Source: Actinomycetota bacterium (GTDB lineage Bacteria > Actinomycetota > Thermoleophilia > Gaiellales > Gaiellaceae). From it: a stretch of 7,882 nt of DNA. Positions 6,242 to 7,882 of the stretch are shown piece after piece; position 1 is the first letter of the stretch; every line of letters begins with the position of its first letter. The notes below the pieces were generated by a model. It saw nothing but the letters and a program-made list of their open reading frames with translations. It searched no databases and was not told the DNA's origin. Position numbers and translations under genes: made by a program. The DNA lies in NCBI GenBank assembly GCA_013813345.1, contig JACCRW010000140.1, positions 1-7,882 of the forward strand, read 5' to 3'.

Positions 6242-7216
6242 GTGAAGGCTCTCCGGCTCGCGTTGCTCTCCACGGCAAGGATCAATGGCGAGATCCTCCG
6301 CGCCGCCGCGATGACAGATCGAGTCGACGTGGTCGCAGTCGCGAGCCGCAACGGAGCGAAGGCGCAGGCCTACGAGCGCGAGCACCGGCTCGAGCGCTCG
6401 CACGCGAGCTACGACGCGCTCCTCGAAGACGACAACGTGGACGCCGTCTACGTCTCGCTGCCGAACGGGCTGCACCACGAGTGGTCGTTGCGAGCCCTTG
6501 CCGCAGGTAAGCATGTCCTCTGCGAGAAGCCGTACTCACGACGCCCCGCCGAGGTGGAGGAGGCATTCGGCCTCGCCACTCGGGCCGGTCGTGTCCTCAT
6601 GGAGGCGTTCATGTACCGACACCACCCGCAGACGCAGAAAGTGCGAGACCTCGTCGAGGGGGGCGCGATCGGCGAGCTCCGGGCAGTGAGCGCCGCGTTC
6701 AGCTTCTCGCTCGACGATCTCTCGAACGTGCGGGCGCAACCCGAGCTCGACGGTGGCGCCCTGATGGACGTCGGCTGTTACTGCGTCAGCGGCGTCAGGC
6801 TCCTCGCCGGCGAGCCCGAGCGTGTCTCGGCCGAACAGGTGCTCGGGTCGACCGGAGTCGACATGGCGCTGTACGGAACGTTGCGTCACGCCGACGGGGT
6901 CGTCTCCCAGATCGCGGCATCGTTTCTCGCGCCGCGGAGCCAGCGACTGGAGGCGGTCGGCAGCGAAGGCGCCGTTGTCGCCGAGGCGCCCTGGCGGGTG
7001 GACTGGGGCGGGAAACTGGTCGTCACGCGTGGCGATTCGAGCGAGATCGTTCCCGTCGAGCCCGCCGACGCCTACCGGCTCCAGCTCGACAACTTCGCAG
7101 CAGCGATCGAGGGTAGGGCCGAGCCGCTGCTCGGTCGCGCCGATGCGCTCGGCCAGGCGCGCACGATCTCGGCGCTCTACCGCGCGGCGGAGAGCGGCTC
7201 GGCGGTCACGGTCTGA
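6242..7216 (+). CDS. Gfo/Idh/MocA family NAD(P)-dependent dehydrogenase, sugar 1-dehydrogenase-like
   Basis: From GTG 6242 the product has 324 residues: an N-terminal Rossmann domain (about 1-118) and a C-terminal alpha/beta substrate domain. The glycine loop is the variant LSTARIN (9-15) rather than GxGxxG, as in the D-xylose 1-dehydrogenase / dimeric dihydrodiol dehydrogenase branch. Other marks are SLPNGLHHE (72-80), EKP with K96 (95-97), MEAFMYRHHPQ (120-130) and GGALMDVGCYC (171-181). K96 and Y180 match the catalytic Lys and Tyr known for dihydrodiol dehydrogenase, and R36 after the second strand suggests NADP. It probably oxidises a free sugar (pentose or hexose) to a lactone; the substrate is not proven. 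A longer start at TTG 6230 would add MGRR; GTG 6242 is chosen because it gives the usual MKALRLALLS opening. Neither start has a good ribosome site. The 51-base gap from the SDR gene shows no terminator. Confidence 0.92.
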   Translation: MKALRLALLSTARINGEILRAAAMTDRVDVVAVASRNGAKAQAYEREHRLERSHASYDALLEDDNVDAVYVSLPNGLHHEWSLRALAAGKHVLCEKPYSRRPAEVEEAFGLATRAGRVLMEAFMYRHHPQTQKVRDLVEGGAIGELRAVSAAFSFSLDDLSNVRAQPELDGGALMDVGCYCVSGVRLLAGEPERVSAEQVLGSTGVDMALYGTLRHADGVVSQIAASFLAPRSQRLEAVGSEGAVVAEAPWRVDWGGKLVVTRGDSSEIVPVEPADAYRLQLDNFAAAIEGRAEPLLGRADALGQARTISALYRAAESGSAVTV

Positions 7217-7230
7217 ACCGGTTCACCGTG
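7207..7230. terminator. Inverted repeat spanning both convergent stop codons (possible bidirectional terminator)
   Basis: CACGGT (7207-7212) pairs with ACCGTG (7225-7230), and the inner GAACCGGTTC (7215-7224) is itself a perfect 10-bp palindrome; a 2-base bulge (CT) breaks the symmetry. The TGA of the dehydrogenase (7214-7216) and the TGA of the minus-strand gene (read from 7223-7225) both lie within it. There is no T-tract on either side, so termination by this element alone is uncertain. Confidence 0.35.
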
Positions 7231-7822
7231 CAGGGACGCGATCGAGGGCGAGCTCCAGCGCGACGCCGCCCCCGACCAGGACGGGCGCCCCGTGCGAGGC
7301 GAGAACTCGCTCGATCGGGAGCTCGAGCAGCGGTCGCAGCGTCTCCCGCACCGCGGCTGGATCCGTCCCTTCTGGAAGCCATGAGTCCGGGCAGACACGC
7401 AGCCCGCCCGCGCCGTCCGCGATCAAGACGTCGCCGACGACGAGCGTGCCGCGCTCGGGCAGCCAGTAGACGGTCTCCTCGGCGCTCGGGACGGGTAGCT
7501 CGACCACGCCGGTCGGCGCCGCGAACGCTGCGCCAAACCGGGCAGCGAGCTCGCCGGCGCTTCGCTCGTGCCAGGAGACGGTGAGCAGGATCGCCAGCGG
7601 CAGCCCGAGCCGTTCGACGTCACGGTCGAGCGCTTCGAGGAACGTGTCGCGCTCCGGCGGCACGAGTGGATCGATCAGGACGACCGCCTCCGACGCCTCG
7701 TAGTAGACGCAACCGACCTCGCGTGGCCAGTCGGCAGGGCTTTCCGGCTCGGGGTCCGGCTCCCAGCCGGGATGCGGAGCAGTCCAGCGCCAGAGCCCGG
7801 GGGCGATCTCGTCGACCCTCAC
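7223..7822 (-). CDS. Metallo-beta-lactamase-fold protein with degenerate metal motif
   Basis: The 199-residue cytosolic protein has the outline of the metallo-beta-lactamase fold: an N-terminal strand pair (EIAPGLWRW, 5-13), VVLIDPL with D51 (47-53), a strand followed by SWHERSAGEL (83-92), GTLVVGDVL with D131 (125-133) and ASHGAPV with H177 (175-181). The usual HxHxDH zinc motif is absent; only H85 remains at that position, with R87 and S88 where the second His and the next residue would be. D51, D131 and H177 remain, so one metal or none may bind. It resembles actinobacterial proteins annotated only as MBL-fold hydrolases, with unknown function. It starts at GTG 7822; the frame stays open to the window edge, so a longer product is possible, but no ATG, GTG or TTG lies in those 20 codons. 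It converges on the dehydrogenase gene with a 6-base gap. Confidence 0.8.
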   Translation of the reverse strand: MRVDEIAPGLWRWTAPHPGWEPDPEPESPADWPREVGCVYYEASEAVVLIDPLVPPERDTFLEALDRDVERLGLPLAILLTVSWHERSAGELAARFGAAFAAPTGVVELPVPSAEETVYWLPERGTLVVGDVLIADGAGGLRVCPDSWLPEGTDPAAVRETLRPLLELPIERVLASHGAPVLVGGGVALELALDRVPAR

Positions 7823-7830
7823 GGCGCCTG

Positions 7831-7836
7831 AGCCTA
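7831..7836 (-). promoter_or_regulatory. Possible -10 element for a leaderless transcript of the MBL-like gene
   Basis: Read on the minus strand the bases are TAGGCT, fitting TANNNT, 8 bases before the GTG start at 7822. This spacing is typical of leaderless actinobacterial genes, and no Shine-Dalgarno sequence is seen. No -35 match is found 16-18 bases upstream, so this is weak. Confidence 0.25.
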
Positions 7837-7882
7837 GCGCGCCGAAGGCGTCCGCCCCGGGTTCGGCGGATCGGCGGAAGGG

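Noticed and set aside
4669..6514. Overlapping minus-strand open frames of 318 and 367 codons opposite the permease and SDR genes
   Set aside because: They are shadow frames: they cross several well-supported plus-strand genes and show no recognisable domains.
1..7882. Mobile element, CRISPR array, tRNA/rRNA, toxin-antitoxin or defence system
   Set aside because: No transposase, spaced direct repeats, cloverleaf, or defence-type protein motif was found; every larger coding region belongs to metabolic, transport, lipoprotein or MBL-like families.

Overview
The window is a compact, G+C-rich stretch (roughly two-thirds G+C by eye) with high GC3 genes, 4-bp ATGA gene overlaps and convergent genes that touch at their stop codons. 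The malate synthase resembles actinobacterial AceB enzymes (GLNAGRWDYIF, FIPSRRDP and MEDAAT segments), and the first protein is a Thr/Val/Pro-linker lipoprotein of a type common in high-GC Gram-positives. The best guess is an actinobacterium, possibly of the Thermoleophilia group. That placement is an inference from protein style; there is no rRNA gene here.

Layout, left to right. (1) Positions 2-94 hold the C-terminal tail of a protein whose start is off the window, coupled through ATGA to a small lipoprotein gene (91-726, +). (2) The lipoprotein gene meets malate synthase (723-2291, -) tail to tail; the two stop codons overlap on a CTAG core. (3) Starting only about 14 bp from the malate synthase start and running the other way is a five-gene + strand cluster: a XylF-type sugar-binding protein (2306-3379), a single-domain sugar ABC ATPase that appears to start at a non-standard CTG (3446-4255), a XylH-type permease (4252-5460), a short-chain dehydrogenase (5480-6190) and a Gfo/Idh/MocA dehydrogenase (6242-7216). 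A strong 12-bp hairpin separates the binding-protein gene from the ATPase gene. (4) A minus-strand metallo-beta-lactamase-like protein with a degraded metal motif (7223-7822) converges on the operon, with both stop codons inside one imperfect inverted repeat. The last 60 bases hold only a weak promoter candidate.

Taken together, the cluster looks like uptake of a pentose or similar monosaccharide followed by oxidation by pyridine-nucleotide dehydrogenases. No sugar isomerase or kinase is present. Oxidative (Dahms-type) pentose breakdown yields glycolaldehyde, which can be oxidised to glyoxylate, the substrate of malate synthase. The divergent malate synthase gene could therefore be a metabolic partner of the operon. 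This is a hypothesis; the dehydratase and aldolase it needs are not in the window. I see no mobile element, CRISPR array, RNA gene or defence system. The most unusual features are the CTG start with its well-placed ribosome binding site, the intercistronic hairpin, and the mutually overlapping divergent control region at about 2240-2312.
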